A stretch of 64,000 nucleotides of DNA. It comes from a gamma proteobacterium HTCC2207. Lineage in GTDB: Bacteria > Pseudomonadota > Gammaproteobacteria > Pseudomonadales > Porticoccaceae. Made by a program: the position numbers and the translations under genes. Location of the stretch: positions 578,844 to 642,843 of the forward strand of contig CH672397.1 in the NCBI GenBank assembly GCA_000153445.1. Reading direction: 5' to 3'. Shown one piece after another: positions 46,594 through 54,098 of the stretch. The notes under the pieces are model-generated. The model had not been told where the DNA came from, ran no database searches, and saw nothing but the letters and a program-made list of their open reading frames with translations. The first letter of the stretch is position 1. Each line of letters begins with the position of its first letter.

Positions 46594-46648
46594 TATCACA
46601 TATGATCTATATAATGCATAAATATCTATTTTAATATCATATATGATA
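46594..46648. promoter_or_regulatory. Paired operator-like palindromes upstream of hipBA
   Basis: A perfect 14-base palindrome TATCATATATGATA (46635-46648) and an imperfect partner TATCACATATGATC (46594-46607) lie 41 bases apart, close to four helical turns. They resemble HipB operators in having TATC/GATA half-sites. Likely antitoxin-binding sites, by inference from position. Confidence 0.6.
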
Positions 46649-46718
46649 ATTTTATAGAGATACTTTTATAGAGATACTTTTATAGAGATACTTTTATAGA
46701 GATACTTTTATAGAGATA
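46649..46718. repeat. 14-nt tandem repeat, 5 copies
   Basis: Five units of CTTTTATAGAGATA (the first begins ATTTT), four of them identical. It directly abuts the second hipBA palindrome. The remaining 190 bases up to dusA contain no recognised gene. Confidence 0.95.
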
Positions 46719-46908
46719 CTAAGCACTGAAACACTGTGTAATCTACCTCACAAAAAGCCTAGTGCCCCCTAGCGAGCTAGACAAGCCATCGACTGTTTAC
46801 CTTTCGCTCACCTTGAACAGCGCATCCAAGTATAAAACCGTGTAAAATGCCGGCCTCTAAACAACCGCCCGAACGCTCTACTGGCATTCACTTAGTGATC
46901 AATGATCA

Positions 46909-47877
46909 ATGATTGATAGAAAATTCTGTGTCGCACCCATGCTCGACTGGACTGATCGTCACTGTCGCTATTTTTTGCGCCTGATCAGCCAGCACACAAT
47001 GCTCTATACGGAAATGCTAACCACCGGTGCAATCATCCATGGCGACAGTGACTATCATCTTCAAATGGATGCGTTCGAACACCCAGTAGCACTGCAACTG
47101 GGTGGCAGCAGTCCGGCAGATTTGGCGACAGCCTGCAAAATGGCGGCTCAGTATGACTATGCCGAGATCAATCTAAACTGTGGCTGCCCTAGCGATCGCG
47201 TGCAAAACGGTATGTTTGGCGCAGTGATGATGAAAGATGCAGAGATCACGGCTAACTGTGTTTCGGCAATGCGCGAGGCGGTGGACTTACCGATAACGGT
47301 CAAGCATCGAATTGGCGTAGATGAGTATGATTCCTATGAGTTTTTGCGCGACTTTGTCGGCCGTGTTACCGAGAGCGGCTGCGAGGTATTTTTGGTTCAT
47401 GCGCGCAAGGCTTGGCTCAAAGGTCTCAGCCCAAAACAGAATCGAGAGATTCCTGAACTGAACTATGATCGCGTCTATCGGCTAAAAAAAGATTTCCCTC
47501 AATTGGAGATTATCATCAACGGTGGTGTCACAACTCTTGAGCAATCTAAAGAGCACTTGCAACACCTCGATGGCGTTATGGTTGGGCGTGAGGTCTATAG
47601 CAATCCGTACTTACTGGCTAGTGTAGATCAAGATATCTATGGTGCCAGCCACGGGGTAAAAACGCGGCGACAAATCGCTGAAGAGTTTTTACAATACGCG
47701 GATAATGAGCTCAGCAAGGGCACCAAATTGAATGCCATGACCCGTCATATATTGGGTTTATTTCATGGCATGCCAGGCGCCCGTCAATTCAGACGCCATA
47801 TTAGCGAGAATGCCCATAAGCCCTCGGCGACAATTGAGGTTTTAAGCACCGCACTATCCAAGACAACAGGGGAATAA
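46909..47877 (+). CDS. dusA: tRNA-dihydrouridine synthase A
   Basis: 322 residues. FMN enzyme reducing U20/U20a in tRNA. N-terminal [20 protein letters not shown], catalytic Cys C93 in [17 protein letters not shown]-binding [15 protein letters not shown] and the Ile/Asn-Gly-Gly of IIINGGVTT, all in DusA order. The start at 46909 gives the standard short N-terminus. Five bases separate it from tal, so the two are in one operon. Confidence 0.96.
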   Translation: MIDRKFCVAPMLDWTDRHCRYFLRLISQHTMLYTEMLTTGAIIHGDSDYHLQMDAFEHPVALQLGGSSPADLATACKMAAQYDYAEINLNCGCPSDRVQNGMFGAVMMKDAEITANCVSAMREAVDLPITVKHRIGVDEYDSYEFLRDFVGRVTESGCEVFLVHARKAWLKGLSPKQNREIPELNYDRVYRLKKDFPQLEIIINGGVTTLEQSKEHLQHLDGVMVGREVYSNPYLLASVDQDIYGASHGVKTRRQIAEEFLQYADNELSKGTKLNAMTRHILGLFHGMPGARQFRRHISENAHKPSATIEVLSTALSKTTGE

Positions 47878-47882
47878 GATAC

Positions 47883-48848
47883 ATGAGCAACACTAAGAGT
47901 AAACTCACTCAACTCAAAGAGATGACCACCGTGGTTGCCGACACTGGCGATTTTGATGCCATTGCTCAGTATTCTCCTGAAGATGCCACAACTAACCCAT
48001 CACTGCTCTTAAAAGCTGCCCAGATGCCTGCCTACCGAGGTCTGGTTGACTCAATTGTCTCTACAACAATGAATGGCCGTCAGTCGAGCAATGAGCAGCT
48101 GGCAGATTGCATGGACAGACTGGCAGTGGGTTTTGGTGAAAAAATTCTCGAACAGATTCCCGGTCGTGTTTCCACCGAAGTGGATGCGCGCCTTTCCTTT
48201 GATGCCAATGCGTCTATCGCCAAAGCGCGTCATCTGATCAACCTCTATGAACAGGCCGGCATTGGTCGCGAGCGCGTGTTGATTAAAATGGCGTCGACCT
48301 GGGAAGGTATTCGCGCTGCAGAACAGCTGGAAAAAGAAGGGATTAACTGCAACCTGACACTATTGTTTAACTTTACTCAGGCAGTGGCTGCTGCAGATGC
48401 TGGCGCCTTTTTGATCTCGCCGTTTGTCGGCCGTATTCTCGACTGGTATAAAAACTCAACTGGCCTCACTGAGTATGAGCCGGCTGATGATCCGGGCGTA
48501 CAGTCGGTGACGCGAATCTATAATTACTACAAGCAGACCGGCTACAACACGGTGGTTATGGGTGCGAGCTTTAGAAATACCGAAGAGATCACCGAGCTGG
48601 CCGGCTGTGACCGCCTGACTATTAGCCCGCAGTTACTGCAGGCACTGGATGATGATTACGGTACTCTGGAGCGCAGATTGGATCCGGCCGACACCGGCTC
48701 GACGATTCACTACAGCCTTGGTGGTGAGAGCGGATTCCGCTTTGAGCTGAATCAGGATGCAATGGCTACTGAAAAGATGGCCGAGGGTATTCGTGGATTT
48801 GTTGCGGATCAGATGAAACTTGAAACCTGGTTAAAAGACTTAGACTAA
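47883..48848 (+). CDS. tal: Transaldolase, TalB type
   Basis: 321 residues. Pentose phosphate enzyme that exchanges a dihydroxyacetone unit between sedoheptulose-7-phosphate and glyceraldehyde-3-phosphate. Schiff-base Lys K135 in [13 protein letters not shown]-terminal [28 protein letters not shown] and [11 protein letters not shown] are family signatures. It starts five bases after dusA and its stop overlaps the start of the TerB-like gene by one base (TAATG). Confidence 0.97.
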   Translation: MSNTKSKLTQLKEMTTVVADTGDFDAIAQYSPEDATTNPSLLLKAAQMPAYRGLVDSIVSTTMNGRQSSNEQLADCMDRLAVGFGEKILEQIPGRVSTEVDARLSFDANASIAKARHLINLYEQAGIGRERVLIKMASTWEGIRAAEQLEKEGINCNLTLLFNFTQAVAAADAGAFLISPFVGRILDWYKNSTGLTEYEPADDPGVQSVTRIYNYYKQTGYNTVVMGASFRNTEEITELAGCDRLTISPQLLQALDDDYGTLERRLDPADTGSTIHYSLGGESGFRFELNQDAMATEKMAEGIRGFVADQMKLETWLKDLD

Positions 48849-49291
48849 TGATTGCTAAAATTAAGGCATTTTTTGCCAAAAATGTAGTTGATGCGGACGA
48901 CAACTCACTCAGCGGCGAGCAGCTGGCAACAGCGGCGCTGCTGATCGAGGTAATGGTTATTGATGGCAATCTGGCCGAGGATGAACTCCAATCGATTAGC
49001 GCAACGCTTGCGCAGATGTTAGAGCTGAGTTCTGAGCAGGTTGATGAGTTGGTGCTGCTGTCGCGCGATGAAGTTTCTGATGCGACGTCGCTCTATCAGT
49101 TTACTAAGGAGATCAACGCTCATTTCGATCACGAGAAGAAGCTCAAGTTGATGACAGCGATGTGGCGTGTGGCGTTTGCCGACGGTCATTTAGATAAACA
49201 TGAAGAAAGCATTATTCGCCGCGTTGCTGACCTGCTACATTTGCGTCACAGCGAGTTTATCCAGTGTAAATTATCCGCTAGAGATAGCTGA
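48848..49291 (+). CDS. TerB-family (tellurite resistance/co-chaperone-like) protein
   Basis: 147 residues, all-helical. ALLIEVMVIDGNLAEDELQSI and a second repeat WRVAFADGHLDKHEESIIRRVADLL show the TerB pattern of two D-G-x-L metal-binding loops. TerB domains occur in stress-related and membrane-associated complexes; no specific role is known for the stand-alone type. It is translationally coupled to tal through TAATG. Confidence 0.88.
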   Translation: MIAKIKAFFAKNVVDADDNSLSGEQLATAALLIEVMVIDGNLAEDELQSISATLAQMLELSSEQVDELVLLSRDEVSDATSLYQFTKEINAHFDHEKKLKLMTAMWRVAFADGHLDKHEESIIRRVADLLHLRHSEFIQCKLSARDS

Positions 49292-49311
49292 TAAATAGGT
49301 ACCGATCGTGC

Positions 49312-49797
49312 TTAGTGGCCTGATTCTAAAGTGCGTATTAGGTCAGTAAATTCTGAGCTATTTTTAGGATTGAGCTGCACCAACAACTTGTGCGCCTCCA
49401 AAACCTGCTTGCGGATCTCGTCCACTTCCGGATTCACCGAGGCGATACTCTGGAGCTTGGCACTGATATCTGGAACTTCCTGAATAATATCAAATAGTTC
49501 GTCAAAGCCCATGCAGTCAAGGGTGCGCAAGATACTGGGGTTCTGACAGAAGACCTGCACATCAATACCGTATTGTTTACGGCAGTGCAGTCCGAGCTTA
49601 GCCAACAAACCCAGGGTAGTGCTGTCCAAGCCCTCCGCCTCGAGCATATCGACCACTAATCTCTTAACGTCATGGCTGCCAAAAATAGTGTCCATATAGC
49701 GATTTAGCGAGCCGCAAAGAGTGACTCTAACATCGCCAATAAACTTGATGAGATAGTTGCCCTCTTCGTCAGAAACTAAAATTTTTCCTACGCTCAC
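49312..49797 (-). CDS. STAS-domain anti-sigma factor antagonist
   Basis: 161 residues. STAS core about 10-110, with the conserved phosphorylatable Ser-Thr segment in AEGLDSTTLGLLAKLG. The C-terminal ~45 residues form an extra helical tail. In partner-switching systems such proteins are dephosphorylated by a PP2C phosphatase and then bind an anti-sigma kinase. The gene is one base downstream of the phosphatase gene, so the two form a module like HsbR/HsbA or RsbU/RsbV. No anti-sigma kinase is in this window. Confidence 0.85.
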   Translation of the reverse strand: MSVGKILVSDEEGNYLIKFIGDVRVTLCGSLNRYMDTIFGSHDVKRLVVDMLEAEGLDSTTLGLLAKLGLHCRKQYGIDVQVFCQNPSILRTLDCMGFDELFDIIQEVPDISAKLQSIASVNPEVDEIRKQVLEAHKLLVQLNPKNSSEFTDLIRTLESGH

Positions 49798-49798
49798 G

Positions 49799-51022
49799 CT
49801 AGATTCCTCTAGTCAACAGTAGAACGGATATATCGTCTTGGGGGGCTTCAATACCCTCTACAAACAATGCGTCTTTGAGTTTATCCAAACTCTCTGAGCT
49901 GGTGCTGAGGTACCTCAACAAGGTGACCTCTTTATCGATAATTTCCTTATCCGAGAGCAGGTCGAAAACACCATCAGATAACAGCACCAGCGCAAAGGAT
50001 TCAGGCAGAGCGATCTCCTCAACGGCCCAGGTCGCCTCTTCGAAAATACCCGCGGGCTTACCTTTACCCGGCAGGAATCGCGCCTGACCATCGCAGATTA
50101 AAATCGGTGCCGGTTGCTGGGCACCAATTACATAGCGCAGCTTTCTGGTCTCGGTATCTAATGACCCGGCGACAATGGTCAAATGCTTGCCAAGACCAGT
50201 GGCCAACAGTTGACTGTTAATTGACTCAACTAGTCCCTCAGGGGCCTGAGCCAGAGCCGTGTAGTCTTTTTGCACCTGATGCTTGCGGATCACTCGGCCG
50301 ATCATAAAGCGCAGCAGAACGGTAACAAATGCCGATGAGGCGCCATGCCCCGAGACATCGGCAAAATAAAATAGCAGATAGCGACCGAGGACAAAGTTGT
50401 AGCCAACAAAGTCGCCGCTTAAATAGAGTGAGGGTGTTATGGAGTGAGAAATTTCGTAATCGCCGAATTTAAGCGGGCTCTCGGGCATCAAGCTTTTTTG
50501 TACTTCAAGGCCGGCGAGTTGATCTTGCTTTAGTAGCCGCAGACTCTCTTGCAAATTTTGGTTGGTTTTTTCCAGCTCGTTGCGATAAAGGCGTTTCTGA
50601 TCACGGGATTCAGCAAGAGTATCGACTCGCTCAAGAATTGCGGCGAGCTCCTTGTCGCTGCTCTGAGGAAAGACCACATCGGCCACGCCGAGGCGAAAGT
50701 AATCGGCAACCTGATGGCTTTGATTGACTCCGAGGAGAACTATCACTAAGAATTCAGCTGCTAGAGCCTTTAGGTATTCGCGCTGACTGTCGCTTTCGAT
50801 CGCAATCCGATCTGAGCCCACTAGCAGCGGTTGTAACAGCGGATCCTGACACCGAGTGCGGATCGCCTCGACATTTTGCACCGCAGTCGACTGATCAATA
50901 AGCAATTGCAGACTGTGATTTGAGTCCTCAACGCTGGGCTGCTTTTCGCCAAGAAAAAAGATCAGATCTGACGGTGCTTTCATCGCTAATACGGCTTTCG
51001 CATGTGGTAGTTTAGGGCTCAA
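49799..51022 (-). CDS. PP2C-type (SpoIIE/RsbU) serine phosphatase with degenerate receiver-like N-terminus
   Basis: 407 residues. N-terminal ~130 residues have a receiver-like helical and strand pattern (FLVIVLLGVNQSHQVADYFRLGVADVVFP) but no clear phospho-acceptor Asp. A coiled coil spans about 135-175. The PP2C domain follows with metal-binding acids in SGDFVGYN, FADVSGHGASSAF, LLSDGVFDLL and APQDDISVLLL. It should dephosphorylate the adjacent STAS protein. Start uncertain: TTG 51022 is used here, while ATG at 50983 would shorten it by 13 residues; neither has a clear ribosome site. Confidence 0.88.
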   Translation of the reverse strand: MSPKLPHAKAVLAMKAPSDLIFFLGEKQPSVEDSNHSLQLLIDQSTAVQNVEAIRTRCQDPLLQPLLVGSDRIAIESDSQREYLKALAAEFLVIVLLGVNQSHQVADYFRLGVADVVFPQSSDKELAAILERVDTLAESRDQKRLYRNELEKTNQNLQESLRLLKQDQLAGLEVQKSLMPESPLKFGDYEISHSITPSLYLSGDFVGYNFVLGRYLLFYFADVSGHGASSAFVTVLLRFMIGRVIRKHQVQKDYTALAQAPEGLVESINSQLLATGLGKHLTIVAGSLDTETRKLRYVIGAQQPAPILICDGQARFLPGKGKPAGIFEEATWAVEEIALPESFALVLLSDGVFDLLSDKEIIDKEVTLLRYLSTSSESLDKLKDALFVEGIEAPQDDISVLLLTRGI

Positions 51023-51056
51023 CGTTAAACGTAGGGTAAGCCATCTGTCTATCTAT

Positions 51057-51797
51057 TTAGTAGTCGTCAAAATCATCGAAGTCGCCAAAATCATCTTCAA
51101 CAGCGCCATCATTAACCAGGAAGCGGTTACGTTGCAAATAAACATCTCTGACGAACAGGTACCGATCACCAGTGGCAATTTGATCTACAGCTAGCAAGCT
51201 CACTCTGGTGGTCAAAAGATCTAATGCTTGCGCAGAATTACGCGCCCTGACATCGTCACTATAGGAAAGCGGGTTGATTAAACTGTCGATAAACTTACTC
51301 GGCGCGTCTCTGAGAGTGGACGGGCCCAACAGGGGTAGCATTAGGTAGGGGCCTTCCCCGACTCCCCAGACAGCCAAGGTCTGGCCAAAATCTTCGCCGT
51401 CGCTTTTGCTGACACCGGCTCGCTCGGCCACATCAAAGAAGCCGGCCATACCAATTGTTGAGTTAATCAGAAAGCGACCGCCGTCATGGCCCGCTTGCTT
51501 AAATTTTCCCTGCAACACATCATTGACTACATTGGTAATTTCATTGAGATTGCTAAAGAAGTTACCAATGCCGCGCTCTAATGGGTTCGGCATAACATTG
51601 GTATAGGCGACGGCAACAGGTCTCAATGCATACTGATCGAGGCGCTCGTTGACATAAAACATATTGCGATTAAAACTTTCTAAGCTATCCGCTTCCTCTG
51701 CAGAGAGCGCAGAACTCAACAATGTCATTACCAATGAGACTGTCGCGAATACTTTCACACCCAACTGTGAGGGGAAAAAGCGGGATAGATGCGTCAT
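51057..51797 (-). CDS. mlaA: MlaA (VacJ) phospholipid transport protein
   Basis: 246 residues. Outer-membrane component that extracts mislocalised phospholipids and passes them to MlaC. Family landmarks are ESFNRNMFYVNERLD, NFFSNLNEI, FLINSTIGMAGFFD, GEDFGQTLAVWGVGEGPYLMLPLLGPSTLRD. The usual MlaA is a lipoprotein, but here the signal (LVMTLLSSALSAEEAD) has no lipobox Cys. An acidic C-terminal tail (EDDFGDFDDFDDY) is added. The mlaBCDEF genes are elsewhere. On the same strand as, but probably separate from, the upstream RiPP operon (92-base gap). Confidence 0.93.
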   Translation of the reverse strand: MTHLSRFFPSQLGVKVFATVSLVMTLLSSALSAEEADSLESFNRNMFYVNERLDQYALRPVAVAYTNVMPNPLERGIGNFFSNLNEITNVVNDVLQGKFKQAGHDGGRFLINSTIGMAGFFDVAERAGVSKSDGEDFGQTLAVWGVGEGPYLMLPLLGPSTLRDAPSKFIDSLINPLSYSDDVRARNSAQALDLLTTRVSLLAVDQIATGDRYLFVRDVYLQRNRFLVNDGAVEDDFGDFDDFDDY

Positions 51798-51889
51798 GAT
51801 GTACTCTTAAATTATCCAAATGTGTCTAGTGGTATCTTACTGCCCTAATTGCTTAACGTACACTGCCTAATCACTCTCAACATTAATAA

Positions 51890-52660
51890 TTAATATAATC
51901 CACAGATTATATCTTTGCTGCGCAGTTGCGTCAGAAGATTCGCCCCGAACTCAAGTATGGCATCCGGATTGGAATACTCAAGTTCATCGGCTAATTGAAG
52001 CAAGGCAGCCATGCCCGTAAGCCTATTTTGATCTAGGATCTGCAGCAGTCGCTGGGTAATTTGGTTGATCTCCATGAAACCTACCTGCATCTGACGGTCA
52101 CGGTAAACGATGATCTGAGTTGTATCGGTCGACGCCTCAGTTGGCTGGAAGTCAGGCCCAATTAGATGAACGGGATAGTGATAGCTCATCACCCAGGCCA
52201 GTGGCGAGACCACCGGCTGATTCTCAAGTATATCGCCCTGCTGGCGAACCTCGGGAAAGTCGATAACTGACACGTCGAGAGCCAACTCCACCCACTCATA
52301 GTGCGCCAATTGCAACAGAAAAACCGGATCCCTTGGCTGAGCTATACGCTCGCTCTCGAGGTAGTGCAAAAATTCAGCGCCTATATCTAAAAAGTAGGGG
52401 CTGTGGCTCTGATGGCGATGCACAAAGTCGCGGATCATTGAGGTCCATCGTTCTGTGTCAGTGATGGACTTAAGGATTGGGAAGCCATTGGCAATAAAAG
52501 CTTCGATATTATTAAAAAATAGGCTTCTATAGATTTCCAGACGGCGATCTTCGATACCTTTAGGCGCCGGATTGGTTTGGGGGTTTCTGATATGTGCGGC
52601 GAGCTCAAACTGAGCCCGTTGAAAGGCAGGCTGAGACGCAACCTGAAGTTCTTTTCTCAT
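51890..52660 (-). CDS. DUF2063 / HvfC-BufC type RiPP partner protein
   Basis: 256 residues. N-terminal DUF2063 domain (FQRAQFELAAHIRNP, IEDRRLEIYRSLFFNNIEAFIANGFPILKSI), followed by DFVHRHQSHSPYFLDIGAEFLHYLES and a C-terminal helical part. Proteins of this family bind and present the precursor peptide to the DUF692 oxygenase (for example HvfC with HvfB). The start overlaps the enzyme gene's stop (ATGA, 52657-52660), so they are made together. It contains no known catalytic motif itself. Confidence 0.88.
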   Translation of the reverse strand: MRKELQVASQPAFQRAQFELAAHIRNPQTNPAPKGIEDRRLEIYRSLFFNNIEAFIANGFPILKSITDTERWTSMIRDFVHRHQSHSPYFLDIGAEFLHYLESERIAQPRDPVFLLQLAHYEWVELALDVSVIDFPEVRQQGDILENQPVVSPLAWVMSYHYPVHLIGPDFQPTEASTDTTQIIVYRDRQMQVGFMEINQITQRLLQILDQNRLTGMAALLQLADELEYSNPDAILEFGANLLTQLRSKDIICGLY

Positions 52661-53538
52661 ACCTTTTCCAACTGAGTAGGCTTGCGAAGTGACTGTGGAT
52701 CGCCCTGCTCTATTTTATCGTACTTTCGCTGATAGCCCCTTATCTGGTCAACTTCCATCAGTAGCTCATCAACCGGAGGAATATTAAAGTCTCTCTCCAG
52801 CAGTGTTGGAAACACACCAAACTGGGCATAGGCAGCATCTAACAGCTGCCATACGGGATCGATTACATCGGCGCCATGGGTGTCGACGCGAAGGTCTTCG
52901 GCCTCTTCGAAGTGGCCGGCAATATGGCCGTAGGCAATGCGCTCACCGGGCAGTGCCTTTAAGAAATCATAGGGGTCATAACGGTGGTTAATACTGTTAA
53001 CGAAAATATTGTTCACGTCGAGTAATAAGTTGCAGTCGGCTTTGTTTAATACGGCATTGAGAAATTCAATCTCGGACATTTCCTGTTGCGGTGCGGCGTA
53101 ATAGGAGACGTTTTCCATGGCGATGCGCTGACCGAGAAAGTCCTGAATTTGGATAATCCGCTCGGCAACATAGTCGATGGCTTCTTCTGTAAAAGGGATT
53201 GGCATCAGATCGTAGAGATGACCACTGTCGCTGCAGTAGCTCAGATGCTCGCTGTAACAGCGTATGGAGTGCTCGGCTATAAAGGTTTTAATTGAACGCA
53301 GAAGATCCCAGTCGAGCCCAGAGGGCGAGCCTATAGAGAGCGAGAGTCCGTGCATAACAAATGGAAATTTTTCAGTGTAACTGCGCAGAGCTGCGCCATA
53401 GCGACCGCCGACATTGATCCAGTTTTCTGGCGCCACTTCCATAAACTGCACCTGTTCAGGAGACACTGAGGAGAGAGGCCCGCAAAGCGAGCGCCTCAAG
53501 CCTAAACCGGCCCCCTGAACAGGATACTGATGTACCAT
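52657..53538 (-). CDS. DUF692 (MNIO) multinuclear iron oxidative enzyme, HvfB/BufB type
   Basis: 293 residues, TIM-barrel relative of xylose isomerases. N-terminal GAGLGLRRSLCGPL and MEVAPENWINVGGRYG, then likely iron ligands in HGLSLSIGS, SEHLSYCS, MENVSYYA, LLLDVNNIFVNSINH, HIAGHFEE, DTHGADV and LLERDFN, all in the family order. Characterised members (MbnB, TglH, HvfB/BufB) use two or three irons and oxygen to convert Cys side chains into oxazolone/thioamide or thiooxazole groups. The adjacent upstream gene encodes the Cys-repeat precursor and the downstream one the HvfC-type partner. Confidence 0.92.
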   Translation of the reverse strand: MVHQYPVQGAGLGLRRSLCGPLSSVSPEQVQFMEVAPENWINVGGRYGAALRSYTEKFPFVMHGLSLSIGSPSGLDWDLLRSIKTFIAEHSIRCYSEHLSYCSDSGHLYDLMPIPFTEEAIDYVAERIIQIQDFLGQRIAMENVSYYAAPQQEMSEIEFLNAVLNKADCNLLLDVNNIFVNSINHRYDPYDFLKALPGERIAYGHIAGHFEEAEDLRVDTHGADVIDPVWQLLDAAYAQFGVFPTLLERDFNIPPVDELLMEVDQIRGYQRKYDKIEQGDPQSLRKPTQLEKV

Positions 53539-53602
53539 TAGATAAACGTTCGACGTACTAGAGAATCGTTGACGCTAACTAGCCGCTGTGGCGACAATTG
53601 CA

Positions 53603-53935
53603 CTAGGCTGCTCCGCCACATTTGCCTTCACCCCATTTGCCTTCGGCACTGGCCTTGCCTTCACCACATTTACCTTCTGACGCGGCCTTATCTTCACCGC
53701 ACTTGCCTTCGCCACATTTTCCTTCAGATTTAGCTTTATCTTCACCGCACTTGCCTTCGCCACATTTGCCTTCGGCGCCAGCAGCAAGATTGTAGCCGGA
53801 TCTAAGTTGATCGGCCTGGAACGGGTTTTCCGCAGCGAGGGCTGATGAGGATAGCGCGACAGCTGAGAGTGCTGAGGCCGCGACAAAAACTGAGCCAATG
53901 GCCGTGACAAGTGGATTGGTTTTGGGTTTATTCAT
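53603..53935 (-). CDS. HvfA/bufferin-type RiPP precursor with EGKCG repeats
   Basis: 110 residues from ATG 53935, chosen because AAGGAG lies 8 bases ahead; the open frame runs to 53989. Residues 1-35 are a signal peptide (SALSAVALSSSALA), giving export to the periplasm. The mature part is Gly/Lys/Glu/Cys-rich with six EGKCG cores (Cys 58, 63, 74, 79, 90, 106), each pair followed by an EDK spacer. Two cores are changed: EGKAS at 92-96 and EGKWG at 98-102. In HvfA-type systems such Cys are modified by the DUF692 enzyme, giving copper-binding peptides. The gene is 64 bases upstream of that enzyme. Confidence 0.9.
   Translation of the reverse strand: MNKPKTNPLVTAIGSVFVAASALSAVALSSSALAAENPFQADQLRSGYNLAAGAEGKCGEGKCGEDKAKSEGKCGEGKCGEDKAASEGKCGEGKASAEGKWGEGKCGGAA
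53618..53776 (-). repeat. Coding tandem repeats for EGKCG cores
   Basis: Repeated 15-base blocks (GAAGGTAAATGTGGC-like) and a larger 48-base unit (EGKCGEGKCGEDKAxS, twice) make up the 3' half of the precursor gene, indicating growth by duplication. Confidence 0.85.
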
Positions 53936-54098
53936 TAGACTTACTCCTTTTGATGGCGGTGTTGCCATATCATTTTCCATTATTCCCAATCCAGGACTGA
54001 ATCGAGATGCTATTCTGACCTAACAGTAGCAAAGAAGTTTCACTACGGAGTGACTATTTAAGGGGCTTTTTTTACAACCACTGGTCAAACAGCGGTCC

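Noticed and set aside
53618..53776. Possible CRISPR-like array
   Set aside because: The repeats are in frame, encode EGKCG cores, and have no unique spacers.
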